Assembly: GCA_012026785.1 (NCBI GenBank)
Contig: VEOW01000005.1
Location: 1 to 37,529, forward strand
DNA length: 37,529 nucleotides
Direction: 5' to 3'
Origin: Chloroflexota bacterium
Lineage (GTDB): Bacteria > Chloroflexota > Limnocylindria > Limnocylindrales > CSP1-4
In this document: positions 22,717-30,477 of the stretch, in pieces
Position numbering within the stretch: position 1 is the stretch's first letter
Layout of the letters: every line of letters starts with the position of its first letter
Translations under genes and position numbers: made by a program
Notes under the pieces: generated by a model
What the model was told of the DNA's origin: nothing
The model's database searches: none
What the model saw: only the letters and a program-made list of their open reading frames with translations

Positions 22717-24183
22717 CTACCCTTCTCGACTGGGCGCCGGATCCAACCCGGCGCGGACGTCCTCGATGAGCGAGCCGAACGCGGCCTCGAAGGTCACGTC
22801 ATGTCGCGTGATCGCCGCGACCTGGATGCGCGCGCCGCCCGAGATCGGCCGAACGCGAGCCCACAGCCGGCGGGCTGGGAAGAAGAAGACCAGGGCCACC
22901 CCGCCGACCAGCAGCAGCGTGCCCAGCCACACGAGCGGCGCCCCGGGATCGCGCGAGGCGATGAGCCCGGTGAACTGCCGCTCGCGGAGGAAGGTGAAGT
23001 CGAGCCCGGCGACCGTGACCGGCTGGCCCTGGTCGACGACCTCGATGGCGGTCGGCGTCGAGGCCGTGCCCTGGTAGACCTCCAGCTGCATCTGGCCCGG
23101 ACGGATCGCCGGATCGACTCGCCCCGACGCGACCCCGATGACGTAGACGACGAGGTTCTGGGACGGCAGGGCGAAGCGCCCGATTGCCTTGGTGTCGTCG
23201 TTCGAGCGCCACAGCAGCGGCACGCCCGACTCGTAGACGAATGCCCCACTCGAGTCGGTCACCCGAACGTCGGCCGCCGGCCCGTAGAACGACTGGAAGA
23301 ACGACACGTCGCCGTAGCGCAGCGGGTCGTTGACCCGGATGGTCCGTTCCGCCACCTGGACGCCGTTCTCGTACAGCACCAGGTGGCTCGCGTAGTCGGC
23401 CGGCCGACCGTCGTCGTAGTAGGAGTCGCTGAACGACACGGCCTCGATCTCGAGGTTCGTGCCGTTGCCGATGGCGACCTTGGAGCCGACCGCGACCGCG
23501 AGGTCCTCGACTCGGAATCCGGCCTGGCCGAGCACGGCACCGGCCAGGATGAAGATGAGGCTCAGGTGGGCGATCACGGTCCCGAATGGCGCCCAGCGGA
23601 AGCGATCCGCGTACAGCGCGACCGCCTCGCCGTCGGCGCTCTCGATCGTCCGGTAGCCGCGGTGCGCGAGGGCTCGCTGGAGGGCGGCCCGGGCGACCTC
23701 CGGGGTCGTCGCGGCGTCGAGCAATTCGGCCAGCGGAGCGTGCTCCAGGAAGCTCTCGCTGACGGTCGTACGAGGGCGGGTCGCCTGGCGCCACAGCAGC
23801 GGGCTTCGGTTGATCGAGCAGGCGAGGATGCTCGTCGACAGCAGGACCACGCCGCCCTTGAACCAGATCGAGTTGAAGACCGAGAACAGTCCGAGGGCGT
23901 CGAGGATCCCGGTCCAGCCGCCGAACCGCGGGCGGATCGCCTCGAGCCAGCCCTGGTACGCCGCCGGATCGCCGGCGATGCCGGGCGGCGCCTGGGCGAC
24001 GAGCGTGCCGACGAGGGCGAGGGCCGCGAGGAACAGGAGCAGCGCCAGCCCGGTCCGCATCGAGATGAACAGGTGCCACAGGCGGTCGGCGAGGTCGGTG
24101 ACCGGCAGGCTCAGCTCGCCCTCGATGTCGTCGAGCGGGTCCTGTGCCGCCTGGAGCGTTCCGGTGCGGGCCGTTTGGCTCAT
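22717..24183 (-). CDS. resB: Cytochrome c synthase subunit ResB/CcsB-like
   Basis: This 488-aa membrane protein is the ResB partner of CcsA, holding the apocytochrome during heme attachment. It has three N-terminal helices (ALLLFLAALALVGTLVAQAP, FKGGVVLLSTSILACS, FGTVIAHLSLIFILAGAVLG), a large extracytoplasmic beta-rich domain, and a C-terminal helix (VWLGTLLLVGGVALVFFFPA). The FNSIWFKGG and AHLSLIFILAG segments are characteristic. ATG 24183 is chosen for the AGAGG site 7 nt upstream; it starts 10 nt after the ccdA stop. A longer frame to 24240 overlaps ccdA. Confidence 0.94.
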   Translation of the reverse strand: MSQTARTGTLQAAQDPLDDIEGELSLPVTDLADRLWHLFISMRTGLALLLFLAALALVGTLVAQAPPGIAGDPAAYQGWLEAIRPRFGGWTGILDALGLFSVFNSIWFKGGVVLLSTSILACSINRSPLLWRQATRPRTTVSESFLEHAPLAELLDAATTPEVARAALQRALAHRGYRTIESADGEAVALYADRFRWAPFGTVIAHLSLIFILAGAVLGQAGFRVEDLAVAVGSKVAIGNGTNLEIEAVSFSDSYYDDGRPADYASHLVLYENGVQVAERTIRVNDPLRYGDVSFFQSFYGPAADVRVTDSSGAFVYESGVPLLWRSNDDTKAIGRFALPSQNLVVYVIGVASGRVDPAIRPGQMQLEVYQGTASTPTAIEVVDQGQPVTVAGLDFTFLRERQFTGLIASRDPGAPLVWLGTLLLVGGVALVFFFPARRLWARVRPISGGARIQVAAITRHDVTFEAAFGSLIEDVRAGLDPAPSREG

Positions 24184-24193
24184 CGTGATGCCT

Positions 24194-24925
24194 CTAGATG
24201 CCGAAGGACGGGATGACCTGGGACAGCCGGCTGAAGGCATTGGTCAGCATCAGGAAGCCGATGCCGACGAGCATTGCGCCGGTGATTCGGGACACGGCCT
24301 GGTGGTGGCTCCGCAGCCAGCCGAGACGGCCGCTGACGCTGGCCGCGCCGAGTGCCACGAGGACGAAGGGAATTGCGAGCCCGATGGAATAGGCGATGAG
24401 CAGGAGCGTGCCCTCGGCGACGGTCGAGCTGACCGAGGCGAGGCCGATGATCCCGCCGAGGATCGGGCCGACGCAGGGCGTCCAGCCGGCGGCGAAGACC
24501 ACGCCCAGGAGGGCCGAGCGGCCGTAGCTGGGCGGCCCGACCGGCGCACCGAACTGGCCCGTTCCGCCGAGCGGACTGACCGGCAGGCGAACCTCTCGCC
24601 ACAGGGCGGTGACGTTGATGACGCCGGCCACGTGGAGGCCCAGGAAGACGAGGACGGCGCCACCGACCTGGCGCATCAGCCAGGCCTGATCGCGCAGCGC
24701 GTAGCCGAGCAGCCCGACCGAGGCCCACAGGCTGATGAAGACCACCGAGAAGCCGGCCACGAAGGCCAGCGACTGGAGCAGCGCGACGCGTCGCTGGTTC
24801 GGGGTGCCCTGCGGCGCTGCGCCGACCATGTAGCCGACGTAGGCCGGCACGAGCGGCAGGCAGCAGGGTGACGCGAACGAGACGACGCCGGCCAGGAGAG
24901 CGAGCGGGATGCCGACCAGGCCCAT
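24194..24925 (-). CDS. ccdA: CcdA-type transmembrane thiol-disulfide transporter
   Basis: This 243-aa membrane protein of six helices carries reducing equivalents from cytoplasmic thioredoxin to ResA. The two conserved reactive cysteines sit in SPCCLPLVPAY (C21, with an extra C22) and WTPCVGP (C151), each next to a proline as in CcdA/DsbD. The C-terminus ends at the membrane, without a DsbD thioredoxin domain. ATG 24925 has a full GGAGG site 8 nt upstream and starts one base after the upstream TPR gene stop, so translation is coupled. Confidence 0.95.
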   Translation of the reverse strand: MGLVGIPLALLAGVVSFASPCCLPLVPAYVGYMVGAAPQGTPNQRRVALLQSLAFVAGFSVVFISLWASVGLLGYALRDQAWLMRQVGGAVLVFLGLHVAGVINVTALWREVRLPVSPLGGTGQFGAPVGPPSYGRSALLGVVFAAGWTPCVGPILGGIIGLASVSSTVAEGTLLLIAYSIGLAIPFVLVALGAASVSGRLGWLRSHHQAVSRITGAMLVGIGFLMLTNAFSRLSQVIPSFGI

Positions 24926-24926
24926 C

Positions 24927-26132
24927 TCAGCTGCCTCCGGTCGCGCTTGGTACGGCTGCCGGCGAGGCGGATGCGGCCGGCTCGGGAGACGCTGACGACG
25001 CGGGCTCGGGCGATCCCGCAGGGGACGCTCCGGGCGAGCCGCTTGCCGCCGGCACCAGGCCCTCGAGGTGGGCCGCCACGGTCTTGGCGATGTCGCTGTC
25101 GGGGTCGAGCTCGATGACCTTGCGCCACTCCTGCTCGACCCTCGCGAGGTCCGGCGGCTCCTGGGCCAGGTACAGGAAGCCGAGGTCGTAGTGGGCCTCG
25201 ACGTTGTCCGGCTCCAGCTCCACGACCTTGGTCCAGGCCGTCTCGGCCTCATCGAGCTTGCCGAGGTTGTAGGCGGCGGCACCGGCGCCGAGCAGGGCCG
25301 AGATGTTCTCCGGCTCGACGGCCAGGAGCTTGTCCAGCCAGAGCGCGGCGGTCGCGAAGTCGTTGACCCCGAAGTAGATGTTCGCCAGTCCCTGGAGCGC
25401 CTCGACGTCCTCCGGGTCGGCGGCCAGCCGCGTCATCAACGCCGTGACCTGGGCCTGGTCGACGACCGGACCGCTGGCCTGGGGAGCCGGTGTGCCGGTG
25501 AGGCCGGGGACCGACGGCTCGCCGAGCTTGAAGCCGATGACACCGACGGCGCCGAGGGCGACCACGATCCCGGCCGCGAGGCCCACCCGCCGAAGGCCGC
25601 CGCGACGGGCCTCGGCCCGAACCTCGAGCTGGCCGGCTCGGCCGCGGACGACGCGCTCGACGTGCCGGCGGCGCTCGGTATCCGGACGCGGGGTGACCGC
25701 GGGCTCGTACCAGTCGCCGCCCCCAAGGGCGTCACCGAGCATCGCCGCTCCGGCATGGTTGCCGTTTCGCCGCTCTCGGGTTGCCGCCCGAGATCGATCG
25801 CGTTGGCCCGTCGCACGGCGGCCCTCGCGTGACGGCGCAGGCACGGGTTGGTCGACGGACTGGAGATCGTCTCCCAGCAGGGCGGTCTGCTCGGCCGTGC
25901 GGGTGCCCGGATGCCCGCCGGTCCGAAGCAATACGTAGGCCTCGTCGGCCTCTCGCATCCGGGCGTAGGCCCAGGCGCGAAGGGAGGCCGGCGCGGTGGT
26001 GAGGAAGGCCGCGATCTCGTCGTGCGCCGCCTCGACCTGGTCGTCGCTCGCGGCCCCGTTCAAGCCGAGACGACCCAGCAGCGTGACCTCGCTGCTCGGG
26101 GGGCGCTCGGGGTCGTGGGACGAAGGGCGCAT
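24927..26132 (-). CDS. Membrane-anchored TPR protein (CcmH/NrfG-like maturation factor)
   Basis: This 401-aa protein has a charged, poorly conserved cytoplasmic N-terminal region of about 190 residues and one membrane helix (LAAGIVVALGAVGVIGFKL). Three to four TPR repeats follow (VEALQGLANIYFGVNDFATA, ISALLGAGAAAYNLGKLDEA, VEAHYDLGFLYLAQE). The C-terminal ~40 residues are Ser/Ala/Pro-Glu low complexity. TPR proteins of this layout (CcmH/CycH, NrfG) present apocytochromes to the heme ligase. Its position directly before ccdA-resB-ccsA-resA supports that role; the partner is inferred. ATG 26132 is 11 nt after the upstream gene's stop. Confidence 0.8.
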   Translation of the reverse strand: MRPSSHDPERPPSSEVTLLGRLGLNGAASDDQVEAAHDEIAAFLTTAPASLRAWAYARMREADEAYVLLRTGGHPGTRTAEQTALLGDDLQSVDQPVPAPSREGRRATGQRDRSRAATRERRNGNHAGAAMLGDALGGGDWYEPAVTPRPDTERRRHVERVVRGRAGQLEVRAEARRGGLRRVGLAAGIVVALGAVGVIGFKLGEPSVPGLTGTPAPQASGPVVDQAQVTALMTRLAADPEDVEALQGLANIYFGVNDFATAALWLDKLLAVEPENISALLGAGAAAYNLGKLDEAETAWTKVVELEPDNVEAHYDLGFLYLAQEPPDLARVEQEWRKVIELDPDSDIAKTVAAHLEGLVPAASGSPGASPAGSPEPASSASPEPAASASPAAVPSATGGS

Positions 26133-26143
26133 CGGACTGCTGC

Positions 26144-26668
26144 TCAGGCCGGTGGGAGCGGCGTGACCGTTCCCGGGGCCCGGCCCCCGAAGGTCGCGTC
26201 GACCTCGTCGCGAATCTCTGCCAGCGACGCGCCGTCGGCGAGCATCTGCTTGGCCATCAAAGCCGTCTCGACGCAGACATCGCAGTACGAGGCGTGCTCC
26301 TCGAACTCGAGCGAGGCACCCGGTTGGGTCGGCTTGAAGAAGCAGTCGAGGTTGCTGCGGTGGTCCATCGCCACGCAGCCGCAGTAGCACGGCAGCCAGG
26401 TAATGACGTCCGGCCGCGCGAGCGCGTAGGCGTAGGCGGCCTCGATTCGGGGATGGCTCCGGACGTAGTCGGGTCGGACGTTCCAGGTGGCCTGGGCCGC
26501 GGCGTCGAAGGCCGGGTCGCCCATCGCCGGCGTGTGCTCGGCCGCCGGGCCGCCGACCCAGCCGTCGGGCTCGCTGCCACCGCCGCAGGCGACGACCGTC
26601 GGCGCGACCAGGAACGTCAGGGCGATCACGAGTGCAAGGCGGATGCTCGGGCGGCGCAGTCTGTCCAT
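26144..26668 (-). CDS. PCYCGC-motif lipoprotein
   Basis: This is a 174-aa putative lipoprotein. A basic N-terminus and hydrophobic helix (LALVIALTFLVAPTVVA) end at a lipobox-type Cys. The mature part has the diagnostic PCYCGC motif (LPCYCGCVAMDH), a further Cys in NLDCFF, and a CxxC in SYCDVCVETALMA. The family function is not established; the cysteine pairs suggest metal binding or thiol chemistry outside the membrane. ATG 26668 is preferred because it begins the signal peptide cleanly and has GACAAT ending 6 nt upstream; ATG 26704 is an in-frame alternative. It opens the maturation cluster, so a role in cytochrome assembly is inferred. Confidence 0.82.
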   Translation of the reverse strand: MDRLRRPSIRLALVIALTFLVAPTVVACGGGSEPDGWVGGPAAEHTPAMGDPAFDAAAQATWNVRPDYVRSHPRIEAAYAYALARPDVITWLPCYCGCVAMDHRSNLDCFFKPTQPGASLEFEEHASYCDVCVETALMAKQMLADGASLAEIRDEVDATFGGRAPGTVTPLPPA

Positions 26669-26788
26669 GCCCGGATTGTCGAGTTGGGGGGTCTTCTCAA
26701 CCATCCGCCGAGGGGCACGATTCGGATAGAGCCGAACGGCCCGCCGGGTCGGGACCTGCCCGGTCGATATAGGCCCGGGTATAGGGCG

Positions 26789-29080
26789 TCAGTAGCGCCA
26801 GTTCCCGTGATCAACCCCGTGGCAGCGGAGCGTGCAGCCGTTGCCGGCGTCGTCGTAGTCGAGGACTCCCTGGTAGGTGGGGTTGCTGCCCCCGTACGGC
26901 TGGACGTTGGGCGCGAAGTTCACGAGGCGGCGCTCGGGTTCCTGGCCGTCCACGGCGTAGGTCGTGCCGTGGGTCCGGAAGTGGCACTCGGCACACAAGG
27001 CGTTGCCGAGCCCGGCCCCGTCGTCGTCGACGGTGCCGCCGAGCGGTCCGCTGAAGGACTGAATGTCCGCCGTATGGGTGCCGTGGAGCGGGAAGTTGCT
27101 GTCCAGGCGGGGACCCTGGCTGGTGTCGACGAACGGCGCCTCGGCGTGGCAGACATAACACAGAGCGAAGTTCGACGCCTGGTACGCCGCGGACGGGCTC
27201 TTCAGGTCCCGGTCACGCAGCGGCGCGATGAGCATCGAGCGGTTCGGGACCGCGTGCGGGGCGAGGGGGCTGCCCGGATCTGGCGGCGCGGCCGGGTTGG
27301 CCTTGCGGGAGTCGCCGTGGCAGCTCACGCAGCGGACCGTCGAGTCGACGCTGAACGTCCACAGCTTGTAGGGCGAGGTGCCCTGGAGGCTGCGAGCCAT
27401 CTGGGACGTCGAATTCGTCCCCGCGGCTTCGACCGGGTGGTAGGACGCGTTGGCCGGGTTGAGCTCGACCGCCTTGTCGAGGGCCCACGTCGATGGGCCT
27501 CCGGTCTGCGGCTGGAGGTCGGTGAAGCCGGAATGGCACTTGAAGCAGAGCTGGTACTCGAAGGTCGACTCCTGCTGCCACTCGTAGGTCGGCTCCGTGC
27601 CTGCGGCGCCATTCGTGACGACCACGCCGGCGGCGCCGAGGAGCGGTCCGGAGGCCGTCCAGCCGGCTGCCGTCTGGGCAGCCGGGCTTGCGTCGGAGCG
27701 GTGGGGCTGGTGGCAGTCGGCGCAGGCCGCATGCCGGTCGAGGACGCCCTCGACCTCGGGCTCGCGATCGCTGAGGTGCGTGGAGGCGGTCGTTGCCGGG
27801 TGCGAGTACCACGAGCCGGTGTCGGGATCGTTGGCCGGGACCGTCGGGGCGGTGTACTCGGCATCGATGTTCGCGGTCGCCCCGGTGCCGTCATGGCAGG
27901 TCAGGCAGAGGTTGGACTGGGGCGGCGGCTGGATCGCCAGGAGCGGCCCCTGGGCCGTATGGGTGGCGTGGCAGGCCGCGCACTTGTCGGTCGTGAGCGT
28001 GTAGTCGCCGTGCGGCGTGACGAACGCCTCGGCGCTCAGCGCCCACGTCGTCGCAACCCGCGGCGCGCGGATCGACGGTGCCCCGACGACCTCGCCCGAT
28101 CGCTGGCCGGCCGACAGCTCGACCGGTGGGCGGCCGCCCATTCGAAGCATCGCCCCCTCGAGCATCTCGACGGCGTCGGGGCCGTCGGCCAGGCGAACCG
28201 CGTACGTTGCTAGCCACGCGGCGCTGGCGGTGGCCCGCACCGTGAAGGAGATCTCGGTGAACTCGTGGGCCGCGAGGGTGATCCGGGCGGCCGGGTTGAC
28301 GCCCGCCACGGCCAGGCCGGCCGCGGCGATTCCGGCAGGGCTGTCGCTCGTGGCCAGGCGGAGGTCGGCGACGGCGATGGTTCGAGCTCCCTCCTCCTCG
28401 CCGCGCAGCACGTTCGCGCTCGTGTACAGCGCGACGTCGGGCACTGGGTCGATCGCCGGGACGCGCTGCCAGCTGTCCGGCTCGGCCCCGAAGCCGAATT
28501 CGACGACCGGTCGGATCTCGATCGCTGCCTCGGCGTCGTTGACGACCCGGAATCGGACGACGTAGATCTGACCCCGCTCCACGCCCACGGCGGGAGCATC
28601 GAGCGCCCCGGCTTGAAGGGTTCCCGTCCTTCGATCGAGGGTGTCGATCCAGACGTGGTCGACATGCAGGCCGAGCGGCGCAGCGGTCGGGCTCGGCGAC
28701 GGCTCGAGGCGCGGATCGGCCGACGGATCGGACGACGGATCGGGTAGCGGCTCGCTCGAGGGATCCGGTGTCGGGTCCCAGGTCGGCTCGGGCGCCGGCG
28801 ACGGCTGGGGTTCGGCGGTCGGCGCCGCCGTCGGCTGCGGTTCGAACGTCGGTGTCGGCTCGGTCCCCGGGGTCGGCTCACTGCCCGTTGTCGGGCTCGG
28901 TTCGTCCACGGCGGTTGGGCTGGGCTCGGTGCTTGCCTCGGCGGTCGCTTCGGGGGCGGGAGTCGGCTCGAGTCCCGCCGTCATGCCGGACGTGACCGTC
29001 AGGGTAATCGCGACGAGCAGTGACTCCGCCACGAGCAGCAGGCCGGGCCGGCGCAGTCGACCTCGGCGGTGCGCGCTCAT
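26789..29080 (-). CDS. Large multiheme cytochrome with Pro/Thr-rich linker and beta domain (7 CXXCH + 1 CXXXCH)
   Basis: This 763-aa exported protein has a signal/anchor helix (LLLVAESLLVAITLTVTSGM, 14-33). A striking Pro/Thr/Ser/Glu linker (about 38-135) follows, then a beta-rich non-heme domain (about 137-345), then the heme part from about residue 366. Heme sites are CAACH, CLTCH, CADCH, CFKCH, CVSCH, CYVCH and CAECH, and near the C-terminus GCTLRCHGVDHGNWRY, a CXXXCH site. Several sites are followed by a second His (CHATH, CHQPH), typical of bis-His doubled-CXXCH cytochromes. The linker resembles a cell-wall-spanning spacer. The ATG overlaps the upstream hexaheme gene stop as ATGA. Confidence 0.88.
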   Translation of the reverse strand: MSAHRRGRLRRPGLLLVAESLLVAITLTVTSGMTAGLEPTPAPEATAEASTEPSPTAVDEPSPTTGSEPTPGTEPTPTFEPQPTAAPTAEPQPSPAPEPTWDPTPDPSSEPLPDPSSDPSADPRLEPSPSPTAAPLGLHVDHVWIDTLDRRTGTLQAGALDAPAVGVERGQIYVVRFRVVNDAEAAIEIRPVVEFGFGAEPDSWQRVPAIDPVPDVALYTSANVLRGEEEGARTIAVADLRLATSDSPAGIAAAGLAVAGVNPAARITLAAHEFTEISFTVRATASAAWLATYAVRLADGPDAVEMLEGAMLRMGGRPPVELSAGQRSGEVVGAPSIRAPRVATTWALSAEAFVTPHGDYTLTTDKCAACHATHTAQGPLLAIQPPPQSNLCLTCHDGTGATANIDAEYTAPTVPANDPDTGSWYSHPATTASTHLSDREPEVEGVLDRHAACADCHQPHRSDASPAAQTAAGWTASGPLLGAAGVVVTNGAAGTEPTYEWQQESTFEYQLCFKCHSGFTDLQPQTGGPSTWALDKAVELNPANASYHPVEAAGTNSTSQMARSLQGTSPYKLWTFSVDSTVRCVSCHGDSRKANPAAPPDPGSPLAPHAVPNRSMLIAPLRDRDLKSPSAAYQASNFALCYVCHAEAPFVDTSQGPRLDSNFPLHGTHTADIQSFSGPLGGTVDDDGAGLGNALCAECHFRTHGTTYAVDGQEPERRLVNFAPNVQPYGGSNPTYQGVLDYDDAGNGCTLRCHGVDHGNWRY

Positions 29081-30402
29081 GGGTTATCCAGGACGCCCGT
29101 GTACGGCACCGTGCGCGTCGGGTCGTGGCAGGCCTGGCAGGTGCCGCGGTTGTCGATCTTCAGCAGCCGGCTGGAGCCCGATGTCGAGGCGCCGGGGTAG
29201 GGGAAGTCACCCGAGTAGGCACCCGGCATCGCGGCGTTGGAGCCGTGGGCGACGTGGCATTGGGTGCACTCGCTCTCGTTGGTCTGGTGGCGGTACATGT
29301 AGATGGCGTCGCCACTTGGTGTGGTCGCGGCGCTGCGCGGTGCCGGGTAGCGGGTGTGACAGGCGGCGCACCAGGCCGTCATCTGGGCTCGCCAGCTCGC
29401 CCCGACCGTGCCGGCGGGCTGGTCGCCGATGCTGCCCGTCGCCGGGACGATCCCATGCGAATCGGCGTCGGGCGAGTCGGGGTCGTAGGTCGGCACGCCA
29501 TCCCACGACCGCCACGACCGCCAGTAGTCACCAGCGGTGGGATCGGTCCCCGTCTCGCTCACGAGCGTCCCCGGGATGACGGTGTAGTTGCGCGTCTCGC
29601 CGGCAGGCGGGAGCGGTGCGTCGGTGACATCGATGCCGGGATCGGCGACCGGAGTGAATGTGCCGCTCGTTGCGGGCGGCGCGGGGATCGGGTTGAGGAT
29701 CCGGTAGCGGCCGTTGCCGTGCGGGTTGTGGCACGACGTGCAGCCGAGCTCCACGGTTGGCCCTGCGCCAGCCGTCCCGAGAGGGCCGTTGCCCCACGCC
29801 GTGCCGGTCCCCGTGACGCCACCGTCGCCGTCGAGGTCGAGGTGGGCCGAGGTAGCCGCCAGTCCCGCCGGGAGCACCGGCACGAGGGTCGAGAAGCGGC
29901 TGACGACTCGGCCGCCCCGGCCATCGAAGCGGGGGTAGGACAGGCGCGATGGACGCAACGCTGCCGAGGCGTCGCTGCCGGAGCCGATGCGGGCGTAGGC
30001 GAAGCCGCCGCCCCGCAGGGCCCCCGCGACGGCGGTTGGGTCGGTCTCGTCCTGCGGCGCGTCGCCGAGGGAGCCCGCCGAGCGGAACTGGATGCCCAGC
30101 GTCACGTCAGTCGTTGCGCCCAGCCCGGCGGAGCCGTGACAGGTCAGGCAGAGGGCATCCGGCGTCGTGCTGACGATCAGGTACTCGCCCTGGGCGGTGT
30201 GCGCCCGGTGGCAGCCCGCGCAGGAGTCGGCGGTCAGAGTGGTGAGGCCGGAGTTGGCGTCCGCGACGTGCGGGCCGCCGTCAGCCGAGGCGATCGGCAC
30301 ACTGAGGATGAGTCCGGCGCCCAAGAGAAGCCAGGCACCGAGGATTGCGGTCGCCGTGGCGACCGATGCGCGAGCTCCGGTCCCGAAGACGGCGCGGCTC
30401 AC
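29077..30402 (-). CDS. Exported hexaheme cytochrome, OmcS-like (copy 1)
   Basis: This is a 441-aa protein with a signal peptide (ending about ASA, residue 40) and six CXXCH sites: CAGCHRAH (61), CLTCH (85), CTSCHNPHG, CAACH, CTQCHVAHG and CQACHD at the C-terminus. It is a clear paralogue of the next gene, sharing LTADSCAGCHRAHTAQGEYL and SRLLK(I/V)DNRGTCQACHDP. The order of hemes and accessory motifs (CxxCH-x2-H, GGGF, SAH, CxSCHxPHG-YRIL, WCAxCH, RHQ, CxxCHxAHxS) matches, from memory, Geobacter OmcS, whose hexahemes polymerise into filaments. Polymerisation here is inference. GTG 30402 has a GGAG Shine-Dalgarno site 7 nt upstream. Confidence 0.9.
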   Translation of the reverse strand: MSRAVFGTGARASVATATAILGAWLLLGAGLILSVPIASADGGPHVADANSGLTTLTADSCAGCHRAHTAQGEYLIVSTTPDALCLTCHGSAGLGATTDVTLGIQFRSAGSLGDAPQDETDPTAVAGALRGGGFAYARIGSGSDASAALRPSRLSYPRFDGRGGRVVSRFSTLVPVLPAGLAATSAHLDLDGDGGVTGTGTAWGNGPLGTAGAGPTVELGCTSCHNPHGNGRYRILNPIPAPPATSGTFTPVADPGIDVTDAPLPPAGETRNYTVIPGTLVSETGTDPTAGDYWRSWRSWDGVPTYDPDSPDADSHGIVPATGSIGDQPAGTVGASWRAQMTAWCAACHTRYPAPRSAATTPSGDAIYMYRHQTNESECTQCHVAHGSNAAMPGAYSGDFPYPGASTSGSSRLLKIDNRGTCQACHDPTRTVPYTGVLDNP

Positions 30403-30431
30403 GTGTCCTCTCCTGGCGCGTTCAAGTGGTC

Positions 30432-30463
30432 GTGGTGGCCGGGACGAGGTCGCCGGCCACCAC
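30432..30463 (-). other. Intercistronic hairpin between the twin hexaheme genes
   Basis: A perfect 11-bp stem, GTGGTGGCCGG (30432-30442) with CCGGCCACCAC (30453-30463) and a 10-nt loop, lies 14 bp after the stop of the upstream hexaheme gene. No T-run follows. It may be an RNA processing or stability element that sets different levels of the two cytochromes, or a weak terminator. Confidence 0.5.
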
Positions 30464-30477
30464 CGATTGGTTCGCCG

